In this document: piece by piece, positions 54,570 through 64,000 of the stretch
Numbering within the stretch: position 1 is the stretch's first letter
How the letters are laid out: every line of letters begins with the position of its first letter
NCBI RefSeq assembly: GCF_041200145.1
Contig: NZ_CP165734.1
Span: 4,588,001 to 4,652,000 of the forward strand
Source: Bradyrhizobium sp. LLZ17
GTDB taxonomy: Bacteria > Pseudomonadota > Alphaproteobacteria > Rhizobiales > Xanthobacteraceae
DNA length: 64,000 bases
Reading direction: 5' to 3'
Notes under the pieces: model-generated
The model's input: only the letters and a program-made list of their open reading frames with translations
What the model was told of the DNA's origin: nothing
Database searches by the model: none
Made by a program: the position numbers and the translations under genes

Positions 54570-57551
54570 TTAGCTCAATGCTTCGTCCAGGAACGCCTTC
54601 AACTGCGCCTGGTGCTTCGACATCAGGCCCGTGGCAGTCGCGGCGGAAGCGGCGCGGCCGACATAGCGCGGACGCCGGCTCGCACCGTTCACCTGGTTCA
54701 GCACCCATTCCAGATAGGGTTCGATGAAGTGCCACGCACCCATGTTGCGGGGCTCTTCCTGGCACCAGATCACTTCCGCCTTCTTGAAGCGCGACAGCTC
54801 GGCCACCAGCGCCTTGAGCGGCACCGGATAAAGCTGCTCGACGCGCATCAGATAGATGTCGTCGATGCCGCGCTTCTCGCGCTCCTCGTAGAGGTCGTAA
54901 TAGACCTTGCCGGAGCAGAGCACGATGCGGCGGATCTTCTCGTCCGGAACGAGCTTGGTCGCCTCGCTCGGCTGCATCTGGGCGTCATCATAGAGGATGC
55001 GATGGAAGGTCGTTCCCTTGGCGAGCTCCTCCAGGCGCGACACTGCACGCTTGTGGCGCAGCAGCGATTTCGGCGTCATCAGGATCAGCGGCTTGCGGAT
55101 CTCGCGGTGAAGCTGGCGACGCAGCACGTGGAAATAGTTCGCCGGCGTGGTCGGATAGACCACCTGCATGTTGTCTTCCGCGCACATCTGCAAGTAACGC
55201 TCGAGGCGGGCCGAGGAATGCTCCGGTCCCTGGCCCTCATAGCCGTGCGGCAACAGGCAGACGAGGCCGGACATGCGCAGCCATTTGCGCTCGCCCGAGG
55301 AGATGAACTGGTCGAACACGACCTGCGCGCCATTGGCGAAGTCGCCGAACTGGGCTTCCCACAGCGTCAGCGTGTTCGGCTCCGCGAGCGAGTAGCCGTA
55401 TTCGAAGCCGAGCACGGCCTCTTCCGACAGCAGCGAGTTGATGACCTCGTAATGGCCCTGCTCGTGGCCGAGATGGTTGAACGGCGTGTAGCGGCTCTCG
55501 TCCTCCTGATCGATCAGGACCGAGTGGCGCTGCGAGAAGGTGCCACGCTCGGAATCCTGGCCCGACAAGCGGACATGGTGGTTCTCGTTGAGCAGCGTGC
55601 AGAACGCCAGCGCCTCGCCGGTCGCCCAGTCGATGCCCGCGCCGGTGTCGATCGCCTTGGCGCGGTTGTCGAGGAAGCGCTGGATGGTGCGGTGAACGCG
55701 AAAGCCGTCCGGCACCTTGGTGATCTTGCGGCCGATGTCCTTCAGTGCAGTGATGTCGACGCCGGTGACGCCGCGCCGCGCATCTTCTTCCTGATCGGCG
55801 ATCTTGAAGCCGGCCCACTTGCCGTCGAGCCAGTCGGCCTTGTTCGGCTTGTAGGAGGTGCCCGCCTCGAACTCGGCATCGAGCCGCGCGCGCCAGTCGG
55901 CCTTGGCCTTCTCGACCTCGCCCTCGGTCATCACGCCTTCGCTGATCAGGCGGCGCGCGTAGAGCTCAAGCGTCGTCGGATGAGCCGCGATCTTCTTGTA
56001 CATCACCGGCTGGGTGAACGCCGGCTCGTCGCCCTCGTTATGGCCATGCCTGCGGTAGCAGAACATGTCGATGACGACGGGCTTGTGGAATTTCTGCCGG
56101 AACTCGGTCGCGACCTTGGCCGCGAACACCACGGCTTCCGGATCGTCGCCGTTGACGTGGAAGATCGGCGCGTCGATCATCTTCGCCACATCGGAGGGAT
56201 AAGGCGAGGAGCGCGAATAGCGCGGATACGTAGTGAAGCCGATCTGGTTGTTGACGATGAAGTGCACGGAGCCGCCGGTGCGGTAGCCCTTCAGATCGGA
56301 GAGGCCAAAACATTCCGCGACCACGCCCTGGCCGGCGAACGCGGCGTCGCCGTGCATCAACAGCGGCATCACCGAAATGCGCTGGTCCGGCGGATCGCCA
56401 TGCTGATCCTGCTTGGCGCGGACTTTACCGAGCACCACGGGATCGACGATCTCGAGATGCGACGGATTGGCGGTCAGCGAGAGATGGATGCGGTTGCCGT
56501 CGAACTCGCGGTCGGATGATGCGCCGAGATGATACTTGACGTCGCCCGAGCCTTCGACCGCGTCCGGATTGGCCGAGCCGCCCTTGAATTCATGGAACAG
56601 CGCGCGATGCGCCTTGCCCATGACCTGCGTCAGCACGTTGAGGCGGCCGCGATGCGGCATGCCGACCACGACTTCCTTGACGCCGAGATTGCCACCGCGC
56701 TTGATGATCTGCTCGAGCGCCGGGATCAGGGATTCACCGCCGTCGAGACCGAAACGCTTGGTGCCGGTGAACTTGGTATCGCAGAACTTTTCAAAACCTT
56801 CGGCTTCGACCAGCTTCATCAGGATGGCGCGGCGACCTTCGCGGGTGAACGAGATCTCCTTGTCCGGCCCTTCGATGCGCTCCTGGATCCAGGCCTTCTG
56901 CGCGGCGTTGCTGATGTGCATGAACTCGACGCCGAGCGTCTGGCAGTAGGTGCGGTCGCAGATCGCGGTGATCTCGCGCAGATTGGCGTATTCGAGGCCG
57001 AGCACGTGATCGAGGAAGATCTTGCGGTCGAAATCGGCTTCGCTGAAGCCGTAGGTGCGCGGGTCGAGCTCTTCGCGGTTGCGCGGGGCTTCGATGCCGA
57101 GCGGATCGAGCTTGGCATGGAAGTGGCCGCGCATGCGGTAGGAGCGGATCAGCATCAGGGCGCGGACCGAGTCACGGGTCGCCTGAAGCACCTCGGCGGA
57201 CGAAATGCCCGCCCCCTTGTCGCCGGGCTTGTCACCCGCCTTGGCCTGGGCCCTGGCGGCGATCTTGCTGCCGACCACCTTTTCGACTTCCGCCCAATTG
57301 CCGTCGAGGGCGGAGGTCAGGTCATCCTGGAGCGTCAGCGGCCAGTTGGCGCGCGCCCAGGACGGGCCTTGGGCATTGCGGCGGACATCGTCCGGCTGAT
57401 CCTTCAGGCTTTTGAAGAACTCCTGCCACTCGGTGTCCACCGAGGACGGGTCCTGCTCGTAGCGGGCGTAGATTTCGTCGATGTAGGTGGCGTTGGTGCC
57501 CTGCAAAAAAGATGAAAGGGCAAAGGCTGCGTTCGCGTCCTGGCGAGACAT
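54570..57551 (-). CDS. sucA: 2-oxoglutarate dehydrogenase E1
   Basis: 993 residues. The N-terminal 'FLQGTNATYIDEIYARYEQD' motif, thiamine-diphosphate-binding region ('HGDAAFAGQGVVAECFGLSD...'), transketolase-like pyrimidine domain ('RLSGQDSERGTFSQRHSVLI') and C-terminal domain ('EVIWCQEEPRNMGAWHFIEP') are seen in order. It decarboxylates 2-oxoglutarate and passes the succinyl group to the lipoyl arm of SucB. Length is close to family norm (about 985). It is the third gene after sucC/sucD in the minus-strand TCA block. Confidence 0.98.
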   Translation of the reverse strand: MSRQDANAAFALSSFLQGTNATYIDEIYARYEQDPSSVDTEWQEFFKSLKDQPDDVRRNAQGPSWARANWPLTLQDDLTSALDGNWAEVEKVVGSKIAARAQAKAGDKPGDKGAGISSAEVLQATRDSVRALMLIRSYRMRGHFHAKLDPLGIEAPRNREELDPRTYGFSEADFDRKIFLDHVLGLEYANLREITAICDRTYCQTLGVEFMHISNAAQKAWIQERIEGPDKEISFTREGRRAILMKLVEAEGFEKFCDTKFTGTKRFGLDGGESLIPALEQIIKRGGNLGVKEVVVGMPHRGRLNVLTQVMGKAHRALFHEFKGGSANPDAVEGSGDVKYHLGASSDREFDGNRIHLSLTANPSHLEIVDPVVLGKVRAKQDQHGDPPDQRISVMPLLMHGDAAFAGQGVVAECFGLSDLKGYRTGGSVHFIVNNQIGFTTYPRYSRSSPYPSDVAKMIDAPIFHVNGDDPEAVVFAAKVATEFRQKFHKPVVIDMFCYRRHGHNEGDEPAFTQPVMYKKIAAHPTTLELYARRLISEGVMTEGEVEKAKADWRARLDAEFEAGTSYKPNKADWLDGKWAGFKIADQEEDARRGVTGVDITALKDIGRKITKVPDGFRVHRTIQRFLDNRAKAIDTGAGIDWATGEALAFCTLLNENHHVRLSGQDSERGTFSQRHSVLIDQEDESRYTPFNHLGHEQGHYEVINSLLSEEAVLGFEYGYSLAEPNTLTLWEAQFGDFANGAQVVFDQFISSGERKWLRMSGLVCLLPHGYEGQGPEHSSARLERYLQMCAEDNMQVVYPTTPANYFHVLRRQLHREIRKPLILMTPKSLLRHKRAVSRLEELAKGTTFHRILYDDAQMQPSEATKLVPDEKIRRIVLCSGKVYYDLYEEREKRGIDDIYLMRVEQLYPVPLKALVAELSRFKKAEVIWCQEEPRNMGAWHFIEPYLEWVLNQVNGASRRPRYVGRAASAATATGLMSKHQAQLKAFLDEALS

Positions 57552-57684
57552 GCTTAAGTTCCTGGCGATTTCGGTTCGCGCGTCACAAACGGCGCTGGCA
57601 CTGGGCCCCCCGGCAGAGGCTCAGAGCGGCACCATTTACCCTATTTGCTGCGAAACTTCGCCCGGAAAAGTACGAAGAAGTGAA

Positions 57685-58569
57685 TTAGCCTTTCAACTTT
57701 TCGGCAAGCGTGTGCCCGAGGCGGGCGGGAGACGGCGACACTGTAATTCCAGCCGATTTCATCGCGTCGGTCTTGGAACCGGCGTCGCCCTTGCCGCCTG
57801 AAATGATCGCGCCGGCATGGCCCATACGGCGGCCGGGAGGTGCGGTCACGCCGGCAATGAAGCCGACCATCGGCTTCTTGCGGCCGCGCTTGGTCTCGTC
57901 CTTGAGGAACTGGGCGGCGTCCTCCTCGGCGGAACCGCCGATCTCGCCGATCATGATGATCGACTCGGTTTTGGGGTCGGCGAGCAGCATTTCCAGCACG
58001 TCGATGAACTCGGTTCCCTTGACCGGGTCGCCGCCGATGCCGACCGCGGTGGTCTGGCCGAGGCCTTCCTGGGAGGTCTGGAACACGGCTTCATAGGTCA
58101 GCGTACCCGAGCGCGAGACGATGCCGACACTGCCGGTCTTGAAGATGTTGGCCGGCATGATGCCGATCTTGCACTCGCCGGCGGTCATGACGCCCGGGCA
58201 GTTCGGCCCGATCAGGCGCGACTTGGAGCCGGCCAGCGAGCGCTTCACGCGGACCATGTCGATGACCGGAATACCTTCGGTGATGCAGACGATCAGCGGG
58301 ATCTCGGCGTCGATGGCTTCGCAGATCGCGTCCGCGGCGCCCGGCGGCGGCACGTAGATCACCGATGCGTCCGCGCCGGTGTTCTCGCGCGCCTCGCGCA
58401 CGGTGTCGAACACCGGCAGGCCCAGATGCGTCGCGCCGCCTTTGCCCGGCGAGGTGCCGCCGACCATCTTGGTGCCATAGGCAATCGCCGCCTCCGAGTG
58501 GAAGGTGCCGTTTTTGCCGGTAAAGCCCTGGCAGATGACCTTGGTGTTCTTGTCGATCAGGATGGACAT
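57685..58569 (-). CDS. sucD: Succinyl-CoA synthetase alpha subunit
   Basis: 294 residues. CoA-binding Rossmann fold ('[20 protein letters not shown]'), '[20 protein letters not shown]', and the phosphohistidine loop '[20 protein letters not shown]' near residue 250 are present. Together with SucC it makes ATP or GTP from succinyl-CoA, reversibly. It lies between a DUF1579-like gene upstream and sucA downstream. Length and motifs are normal. Confidence 0.98.
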   Translation of the reverse strand: MSILIDKNTKVICQGFTGKNGTFHSEAAIAYGTKMVGGTSPGKGGATHLGLPVFDTVREARENTGADASVIYVPPPGAADAICEAIDAEIPLIVCITEGIPVIDMVRVKRSLAGSKSRLIGPNCPGVMTAGECKIGIMPANIFKTGSVGIVSRSGTLTYEAVFQTSQEGLGQTTAVGIGGDPVKGTEFIDVLEMLLADPKTESIIMIGEIGGSAEEDAAQFLKDETKRGRKKPMVGFIAGVTAPPGRRMGHAGAIISGGKGDAGSKTDAMKSAGITVSPSPARLGHTLAEKLKG

Positions 58570-58602
58570 GAGGTCTGCTTTCGCGAAACTAACAGTGAGA
58601 GG

Positions 58603-59082
58603 TCAATGGATGCGGCGATAGACGCCGGTGAGCACGTCGGCCCAGCCTTCCGCGTCCGGCGAGAACTGGATCTTCAACGAATAGGAATTGTCGTCGATGA
58701 TCTCGTAGACGTGGCGTGCATTGCCGCGTAGCGAGCCGCGCACCAGCGTCAGGGTCTTGCCGACCCAGCCACCCGAAGCGGGCGAGGGCGGCGTGTAGCC
58801 GAGCGAATCGTACCAGAACAATTTGTAGGTCCGGTCCTCGCGGTCGTAGGTGAAGAGGCCGTGGGTGGCGAAGATCGGCTTGCCGTCGCGCGTCTGGACA
58901 CTGTCCTGGATCAAGTAGAACCCGTTGAGATCCATGCGCGCCACGGTGTGCGAGGTGGCCGGCCCGCCAGTGGTCCAGCGCGACGGGAAGACCACCTCTT
59001 CGCCATTCCATTCGCCGGCGAACGCGGCAAGGCGCGCGTGCTCTGCAAGTGGGGATGATGCGGCGAGATGGTCCTGGGTCAT
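58603..59082 (-). CDS. DUF1579-like protein inserted between sucC and sucD
   Basis: 159 residues. Motifs typical of DUF1579 proteins are seen: 'AFAGEWNGEEVVFPSRWTTG', 'RMDLNGFYLIQDSVQTRDGK', 'ATHGLFTYDREDRTYKLFWY' and 'VYEIIDDNSYSLKIQFSPDA'. The fold is probably a lipocalin-like beta-barrel that binds a small molecule; function unknown. It sits in the short gap between sucC (stop 59087) and sucD (start 58569), all on the minus strand, so it should be co-transcribed with the succinyl-CoA synthetase genes. No signal peptide is seen. Confidence 0.75.
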   Translation of the reverse strand: MTQDHLAASSPLAEHARLAAFAGEWNGEEVVFPSRWTTGGPATSHTVARMDLNGFYLIQDSVQTRDGKPIFATHGLFTYDREDRTYKLFWYDSLGYTPPSPASGGWVGKTLTLVRGSLRGNARHVYEIIDDNSYSLKIQFSPDAEGWADVLTGVYRRIH

Positions 59083-59086
59083 GGCC

Positions 59087-60283
59087 TTAGCCTCCCTTGA
59101 CGGCCTTCACGATCTTCTGCGCGGCGTCGTCGAGATTGTCCGCCGGCACAACGTTCAGCCCGGATTCACGGATGATCTTCTTGCCCAATTCGACATTGGT
59201 CCCTTCGAGGCGAACCACCAGCGGCACGCCGAGGCCCACTTCACGCACCGCGGCGGTGACGCCCTCGGCGATCACGTCGCACTTCATGATACCACCGAAG
59301 ATGTTGACCAGGATGCCCTTCACGTTGGGGTCCGCGGTGATGATCTTGAAGGCGGCTGCGACCTTCTCCTTGCTGGCGCTGCCGCCGACGTCGAGGAAAT
59401 TCGCCGGCGCCATGCCGTAGAGCTTGATGATGTCCATCGTCGCCATGGCGAGGCCGGCGCCGTTGACCATGCAGCCGATATTGCCGTCCAGCGTGACGTA
59501 ATTGAGGTCGTATTTCGACGCCTCGATTTCCTTGGCGTCTTCTTCGGTCTCGTCGCGCAACGCGAGCACTTCGGGGTGACGGAACAGCGAATTGTCGTCG
59601 AACGAGACCTTGGCGTCGAGCACGCGAAGCTGGCCCTGCTTGGTCACCACCAGCGGGTTGATCTCCAGCATCGACATGTCTTTGGCGACGAACGCCGTGT
59701 AGAGCTGCGCGGTGAGCTTCTCGGCCTGTTTGGCGAGATCACCGGAGAGCTTCAGCGCGTTCGCAACCGTGCGGCCGTGATGGCCCATGATGCCGGTCGC
59801 CGGATCGACCGAGAAGGTCACGATCTTCTCGGGGCTGTTGTGCGCGACGTCCTCGATGTTGACGCCGCCCTCCGTCGACACCACGAAGGAGACGCGCGAG
59901 GTCTCGCGGTCGACCAGGATCGACAGGTAGAACTCCTTGTCGATGTCGGAGCCGTCCTCGATGTAGAGACGGTTGACCTGCTTGCCGGCGGGGCCGGTCT
60001 GGATCGTCACCAGCGTGGCGCCGAGCATTTGCTTGGCGAATTCGGTGACTTCCGCGGCCGACTTGGCGATGCGGACGCCGCCCTTGTCGCCGGCCGAAGC
60101 CTCCTTGAACTTGCCCTTGCCGCGACCGCCGGCGTGGATCTGGCTCTTCACCACCCAGACCGGGCCCGGGAGAGCCTTGGCCGCGGCTTCCGCATCGGCC
60201 GCCTTCAGGACGGGAACGCCCTTGGAAATCGCGACGCCGAACTCGTTCAGCAGCGCTTTGGCCTGATATTCATGGATATTCAT
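59087..60283 (-). CDS. sucC: Succinyl-CoA synthetase beta subunit
   Basis: 398 residues starting '[20 protein letters not shown]', the ATP-grasp N-terminus, with '[20 protein letters not shown]', '[20 protein letters not shown]' and '[20 protein letters not shown]' in order. It provides the nucleotide-binding half of the enzyme that couples succinyl-CoA cleavage to ATP or GTP formation. ATG 60283 is the family start; upstream extension is not supported. It follows mdh, from which it is separated by a terminator. Confidence 0.98.
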   Translation of the reverse strand: MNIHEYQAKALLNEFGVAISKGVPVLKAADAEAAAKALPGPVWVVKSQIHAGGRGKGKFKEASAGDKGGVRIAKSAAEVTEFAKQMLGATLVTIQTGPAGKQVNRLYIEDGSDIDKEFYLSILVDRETSRVSFVVSTEGGVNIEDVAHNSPEKIVTFSVDPATGIMGHHGRTVANALKLSGDLAKQAEKLTAQLYTAFVAKDMSMLEINPLVVTKQGQLRVLDAKVSFDDNSLFRHPEVLALRDETEEDAKEIEASKYDLNYVTLDGNIGCMVNGAGLAMATMDIIKLYGMAPANFLDVGGSASKEKVAAAFKIITADPNVKGILVNIFGGIMKCDVIAEGVTAAVREVGLGVPLVVRLEGTNVELGKKIIRESGLNVVPADNLDDAAQKIVKAVKGG

Positions 60284-60450
60284 ATGGTCGCTCCCTGAAC
60301 CCGCGGGCGGTGACCCCATGGGCCCACCTCAGTCTTGTGGCTGGCATACCATATACCACCAGAACTGCAACACGGATTCGTTGACATCGAGACATCTGCC
60401 GGCCCGGAACCCGCCCAACCCTAAACAAGGTTTGGCGGGGCCCGGAAGTG

Positions 60451-60483
60451 AAACCGCCGAAGACCGGTTTCGGTCTTCGGCGG
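60451..60483 (-). terminator. Terminator after mdh
   Basis: Perfect 13-bp stem CCGCCGAAGACCG / CGGTCTTCGGCGG with a 4-base loop, followed on the minus strand by TTTC. It lies between mdh and sucC, so it may attenuate rather than fully separate the two. Confidence 0.75.
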
Positions 60484-60495
60484 GGAGTGTTGCGG

Positions 60496-61533
<1,038 letters not shown>

Positions 61534-61592
61534 TCAAGTCGCCGGATGCCCAATTGTCGGGCTTGCCGAGATAGCAGCCAGAACACCCGTCC

Positions 61593-61688
61593 GTCATTCC
61601 GGGGCGCGCGCCAGCGCGAACCCGGAATCTCGCGCCACAACTTCGGGATTCCGGGTTCGCCCGCGAAGAGCGGGCGCCCCGGAATGAC
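61593..61688. repeat. Palindromic repeat, GTCATTCCGGGGCG family
   Basis: Starts GTCATTCCGGGGCGCGCG and ends GCGCCCCGGAATGAC, with inner GAACCCGGAATC / GATTCCGGGTTC pairing. A foldback element between zapE and mdh. Confidence 0.8.
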
Positions 61689-61706
61689 CGCGCGGGCAAA
61701 TAGGAC

Positions 61707-62891
61707 TTAAGTCTCTACCAGGCCTTTGGTCGAGCCGCTGGCGGTGGAATCCTTGCGGCCGTGAGGCAGCGCCAGATAGGATTCCGAGCTCATCTCGATC
61801 AAGCGCGACGAGGTCCGCTTGAACTCGTTGGCCTCGTTGCCTTCGTGGGCAAGATAGAGCGAAATCGGATTGGCATCGGCCGAGGCCATCAGCTTCACGG
61901 CATTGTCGTAGAGCGTGTCGATCAGGGTGATGAAACGCTTGGCAGCGTTGCGCTGGGAGAAGTCCATCACCGGAATATGGTCGACCAGGATGGTGTGATA
62001 ATCGTGCGCGAGCCTGAGGTAGTCCGATGCCCCTAACGGCTTCTCGCAGAGATCGGCGAACGTGAACCGCGCCACGCCGTGGGCCGAGCACGGCACGTGC
62101 AGGATGCGGCCCTTGATCGAAATATCGCGGGACTTGCATCTGGCACCGCCGGTCATCTTCGACCAGGCGCGGTCGAGCGCGGTGTGCGCATCTGCATCCG
62201 CCGGCGTCAGCCACATCGGCACACCCTGAAGTTTCTCGAGCCGGAAGTCGGTGCGCGCATCGAGCCGCAGCACGTCCATGTGGTCGGTGATCTGCTTGAT
62301 GAAGGGCAAGAACAGCGAGCGGTTCAAACCGCCCTTGTAGAGATCGTCGGGCGCGACATTGGAGGTCGCGACCACGACGGTCCCCAACTCGAACAGCTTG
62401 GCGAATAGGCGGCCGAGGATCATCGCGTCCGCAATGTCGGTGACGTGGAATTCGTCGAAGCAGAGCAACCAGCTCTCCTCGAAGATCGCATGCGCAGTCA
62501 GCGCGATGACGTCGGCATCGGCGATCTCGCCGCGCGCGATGCCCTGGCGATAGTCGTAGATGCGCTCATGCACGTCGGCCATGAACTCGTGGAAATGCGC
62601 GCGCCGCTTGTGCTCGACGCTACTGTGCTGGAAGAACAGATCCATCAGCATGGTCTTGCCGCGTCCGACCTCGCCATGGACGTAGAGCCCGTGCGGCGCC
62701 TCGTCCTTGTCACCACCGAACAGGCGGCCGAGCAGGCCCTGCTTGCGCTGCGGCTTGTAGCTCGCGAGCCGCTGGTCGAGCGCCGCATAGGCCTCGACGA
62801 TCTCGGCTTGGGCTGCATCAGGCTCGATGGCGCCGGATGCGATCTGGGCCTGATAGGCCTCGCGGAATGAGGAACTGGGGGTGGAGAGCAT
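61707..62891 (-). CDS. zapE: Cell division ATPase ZapE (AFG1-like)
   Basis: 394 residues with Walker A 'GEVGRGKTMLMDLFFQ', 'LLCFDEFHVTDIADAMILG' (Walker B) and 'TLIDTLYDNAVKLMASADAN', the ZapE/AFG1 pattern. E. coli ZapE modulates FtsZ ring assembly; eukaryotic AFG1 acts in mitochondrial protein turnover. The gene sits upstream of mdh on the same strand. ATG 62891 gives the best start; a short N-terminal extension is possible. Length is normal. Confidence 0.9.
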   Translation of the reverse strand: MLSTPSSSFREAYQAQIASGAIEPDAAQAEIVEAYAALDQRLASYKPQRKQGLLGRLFGGDKDEAPHGLYVHGEVGRGKTMLMDLFFQHSSVEHKRRAHFHEFMADVHERIYDYRQGIARGEIADADVIALTAHAIFEESWLLCFDEFHVTDIADAMILGRLFAKLFELGTVVVATSNVAPDDLYKGGLNRSLFLPFIKQITDHMDVLRLDARTDFRLEKLQGVPMWLTPADADAHTALDRAWSKMTGGARCKSRDISIKGRILHVPCSAHGVARFTFADLCEKPLGASDYLRLAHDYHTILVDHIPVMDFSQRNAAKRFITLIDTLYDNAVKLMASADANPISLYLAHEGNEANEFKRTSSRLIEMSSESYLALPHGRKDSTASGSTKGLVET

Positions 62892-63031
62892 GGCTCTTAC
62901 CGCCAGAGACGGAGGCAAATTGCAATGGTATATCGATGCAAGGGGCGTATGCGCTTGACCCAGTCCACGTAGGAGCGGGCGTAGGCTTTAGATATCAGAG
63001 GGTTAAACAGGTCACCTTGGGATTCCCTGAC

Positions 63032-63286
63032 ATGGCTCTGAGCATCGAGGATTCCGAGACCGAGCGTCTGGCGCGGAGTCTGGCGCAACTCACCGGCGAG
63101 ACGGTTGAGATCGCGACGAAGCGAGCTCTCGAGGAGCGGCTCAGCCGGATTGATAATCAACGCCGCAAAACCGCTCTCTTGGAAGACATGGTCGCAATCC
63201 GTCGACGCTGGAGCGAGTTGCCTGTGGTAGCCGACCGGACGCCGGACGAAATTGTGGGATATGACAAGCACGGATTGCCGTTCTGA
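63032..63286 (+). CDS. VapB-like antitoxin (PSK-type), probably orphan
   Basis: 84 residues starting 'MALSIEDSETERLARSLAQL', then 'TGETVEIATKRALEERLSRI', the usual antitoxin DNA-binding/dimerisation N-terminus, and a C-terminal tail 'PDEIVGYDKHGLPF' like that contacting the VapC toxin. The PIN-domain VapC gene that should follow with a small overlap is missing: after the stop only short fragments such as 'IAID' appear in-frame. Inference: the toxin gene has been lost or degraded. The antitoxin may still autoregulate or protect against related toxins. Confidence 0.75.
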   Translation: MALSIEDSETERLARSLAQLTGETVEIATKRALEERLSRIDNQRRKTALLEDMVAIRRRWSELPVVADRTPDEIVGYDKHGLPF

Positions 63287-63354
63287 TCGCGATCGACGTT
63301 GCACGTCCTCGCGTCATATGGGCGAGCTTCACCTCATCATCTTACAAGCTAAGT

Positions 63355-63891
63355 TCACGGACTAAGCTCGTAGGCATCCTCGACCACATACGGCCCACCG
63401 CCGGTAGAGGCGCGGGACGAGAACAGCACGAAGCGCTCGGCGACGAAGGCCTTGCTTGGAAAATAGCCGCGCAGCGAGAGATAATCGGCGACGTCGCGGT
63501 CGGAGGCGTCGTGCAGACGGGCCAGCGTGACATGTGGGATGAACTTGCGGCCCTCGGGGTCGAGGCCGATCCGCTGCATCATGCGTTCGAGCTCGGCCTG
63601 CAATTCGATCAGCGGCTTGCTCGGTGCGATGGTGGCGACCACGGCGCGCGGCTTGCGGCCGCCGAAGCTCGTGAGGCCCTGCAGCTTCACCTCGAACGGC
63701 TTGCGGTTGACGCGAAACAACATCGAGGCGATCTCGTTGGCGGACATGCCGTCGATATCGCCGATGAAACGCAAGGTGACGTGATAATTTTCGGGATCGA
63801 TCCATCGGGCGCCGGGAAGGCCGCCCCGCAAATTGGAAAGCGTCTGGCCGATCTCGGCCGGAATTTCCAGACCAGTGAACAAACGCGGCAT
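63355..63891 (-). CDS. thpR: RNA 2',3'-cyclic phosphodiesterase
   Basis: 178 residues starting 'MPRLFTGLEIPAEIGQTLSN'. The two HxTx motifs of the 2H phosphoesterase family are seen: 'HVTLRFIGD' and 'HVTLARLHD'. Members open 2',3'-cyclic phosphates to 2'-phosphates, with a proposed role in tRNA or small RNA metabolism. It seems monocistronic. ATG 63891 is chosen as the family start. The gene is near the right edge of the window and is complete. Confidence 0.92.
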   Translation of the reverse strand: MPRLFTGLEIPAEIGQTLSNLRGGLPGARWIDPENYHVTLRFIGDIDGMSANEIASMLFRVNRKPFEVKLQGLTSFGGRKPRAVVATIAPSKPLIELQAELERMMQRIGLDPEGRKFIPHVTLARLHDASDRDVADYLSLRGYFPSKAFVAERFVLFSSRASTGGGPYVVEDAYELSP

Positions 63892-64000
63892 CGTTTCGCA
63901 CTCCCGATGCTTGGGCACGATCCTTGGACAAGGATCATATCCAAATTTTAGAGCCGGTGACGAATCACCGGTACCTTGATTCTATCGCAGTTGTGTGACT

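Noticed and set aside
54612..56519. 635-codon frame opposite sucA
   Set aside because: Antisense shadow of sucA with Arg/Val/Leu/Ala bias, no domains and no ribosome binding site.

Overview
The window is a high-GC, gene-dense stretch of an alphaproteobacterial chromosome, most likely Bradyrhizobium or a close Nitrobacteraceae relative. The reasons are the atpHAGDC order without atpB/E, the mdh-sucC-sucD-sucA-sucB-lpdA TCA block, the obgE-proB-proA-nadD-rsfS-rlmH-envC-ctpA-rppH series, several Bug-type substrate-binding proteins, and many palindromic intergenic repeats of the kind scattered through Bradyrhizobium genomes. No taxonomic search was possible, so this is inference from gene content and style.

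Layout. 0-12.3 kb is mainly signalling, transport and accessory metabolism: a Crp/Fnr regulator, an Hpt protein, an 82-aa gene with a hairpin at its ribosome binding site, a LuxR-HTH protein with a kinase-like N-terminus, an MHS transporter, a degenerate REC-EAL protein, a DUF2157/GDYXXLXY membrane pair, and a flavin monooxygenase with a Bug receptor. About 12.3-17.8 kb is a small, decayed genomic island at the 3' end of tRNA-Ser(CGA). It holds a P4-type integrase, a basic coiled-coil protein, a possible rolling-circle Rep-like protein, a broken phage terminase and a frameshifted small gene.

18.5-39.4 kb carries a ROK-type kinase whose motifs run in circularly permuted order, rplU-rpmA (rpmA has an apparent 1-base deletion), a GNAT acetyltransferase, a DMT transporter, a MaoC protein, obgE, a phosphonate monoester hydrolase/sulfatase with a Bug receptor, then proline synthesis (proB, proA), NAD synthesis (nadD), ribosome maturation (rsfS, rlmH), envelope remodelling (envC-like, ctpA, divergent polysaccharide deacetylase), two Nudix RppH-like genes and a cyclase-DUF4189 fusion.

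39.5-44.7 kb is the F1 ATP synthase operon (minus strand). 45-49 kb holds rlpA, priA and xerC. 50-61.5 kb is the TCA operon region, all on the minus strand: mdh, sucC, a DUF1579-like gene, sucD, sucA, sucB, a small membrane protein, an SDR enzyme, lpdA and a membrane protein. Together these encode the step from 2-oxoglutarate to succinate plus malate oxidation. zapE, an orphan VapB-like antitoxin and thpR close the window.

The points most worth a second look are the circularly permuted ROK kinase, the kinase-like/LuxR fusion lacking its histidine, the SD-loop hairpin at 1756-1774, the tRNA-Ser island, palindromic elements inserted within the atp and 2-oxoglutarate dehydrogenase operons, and three single-base homopolymer contractions (island small gene, rpmA, proA) that look like either sequencing errors or real lesions.
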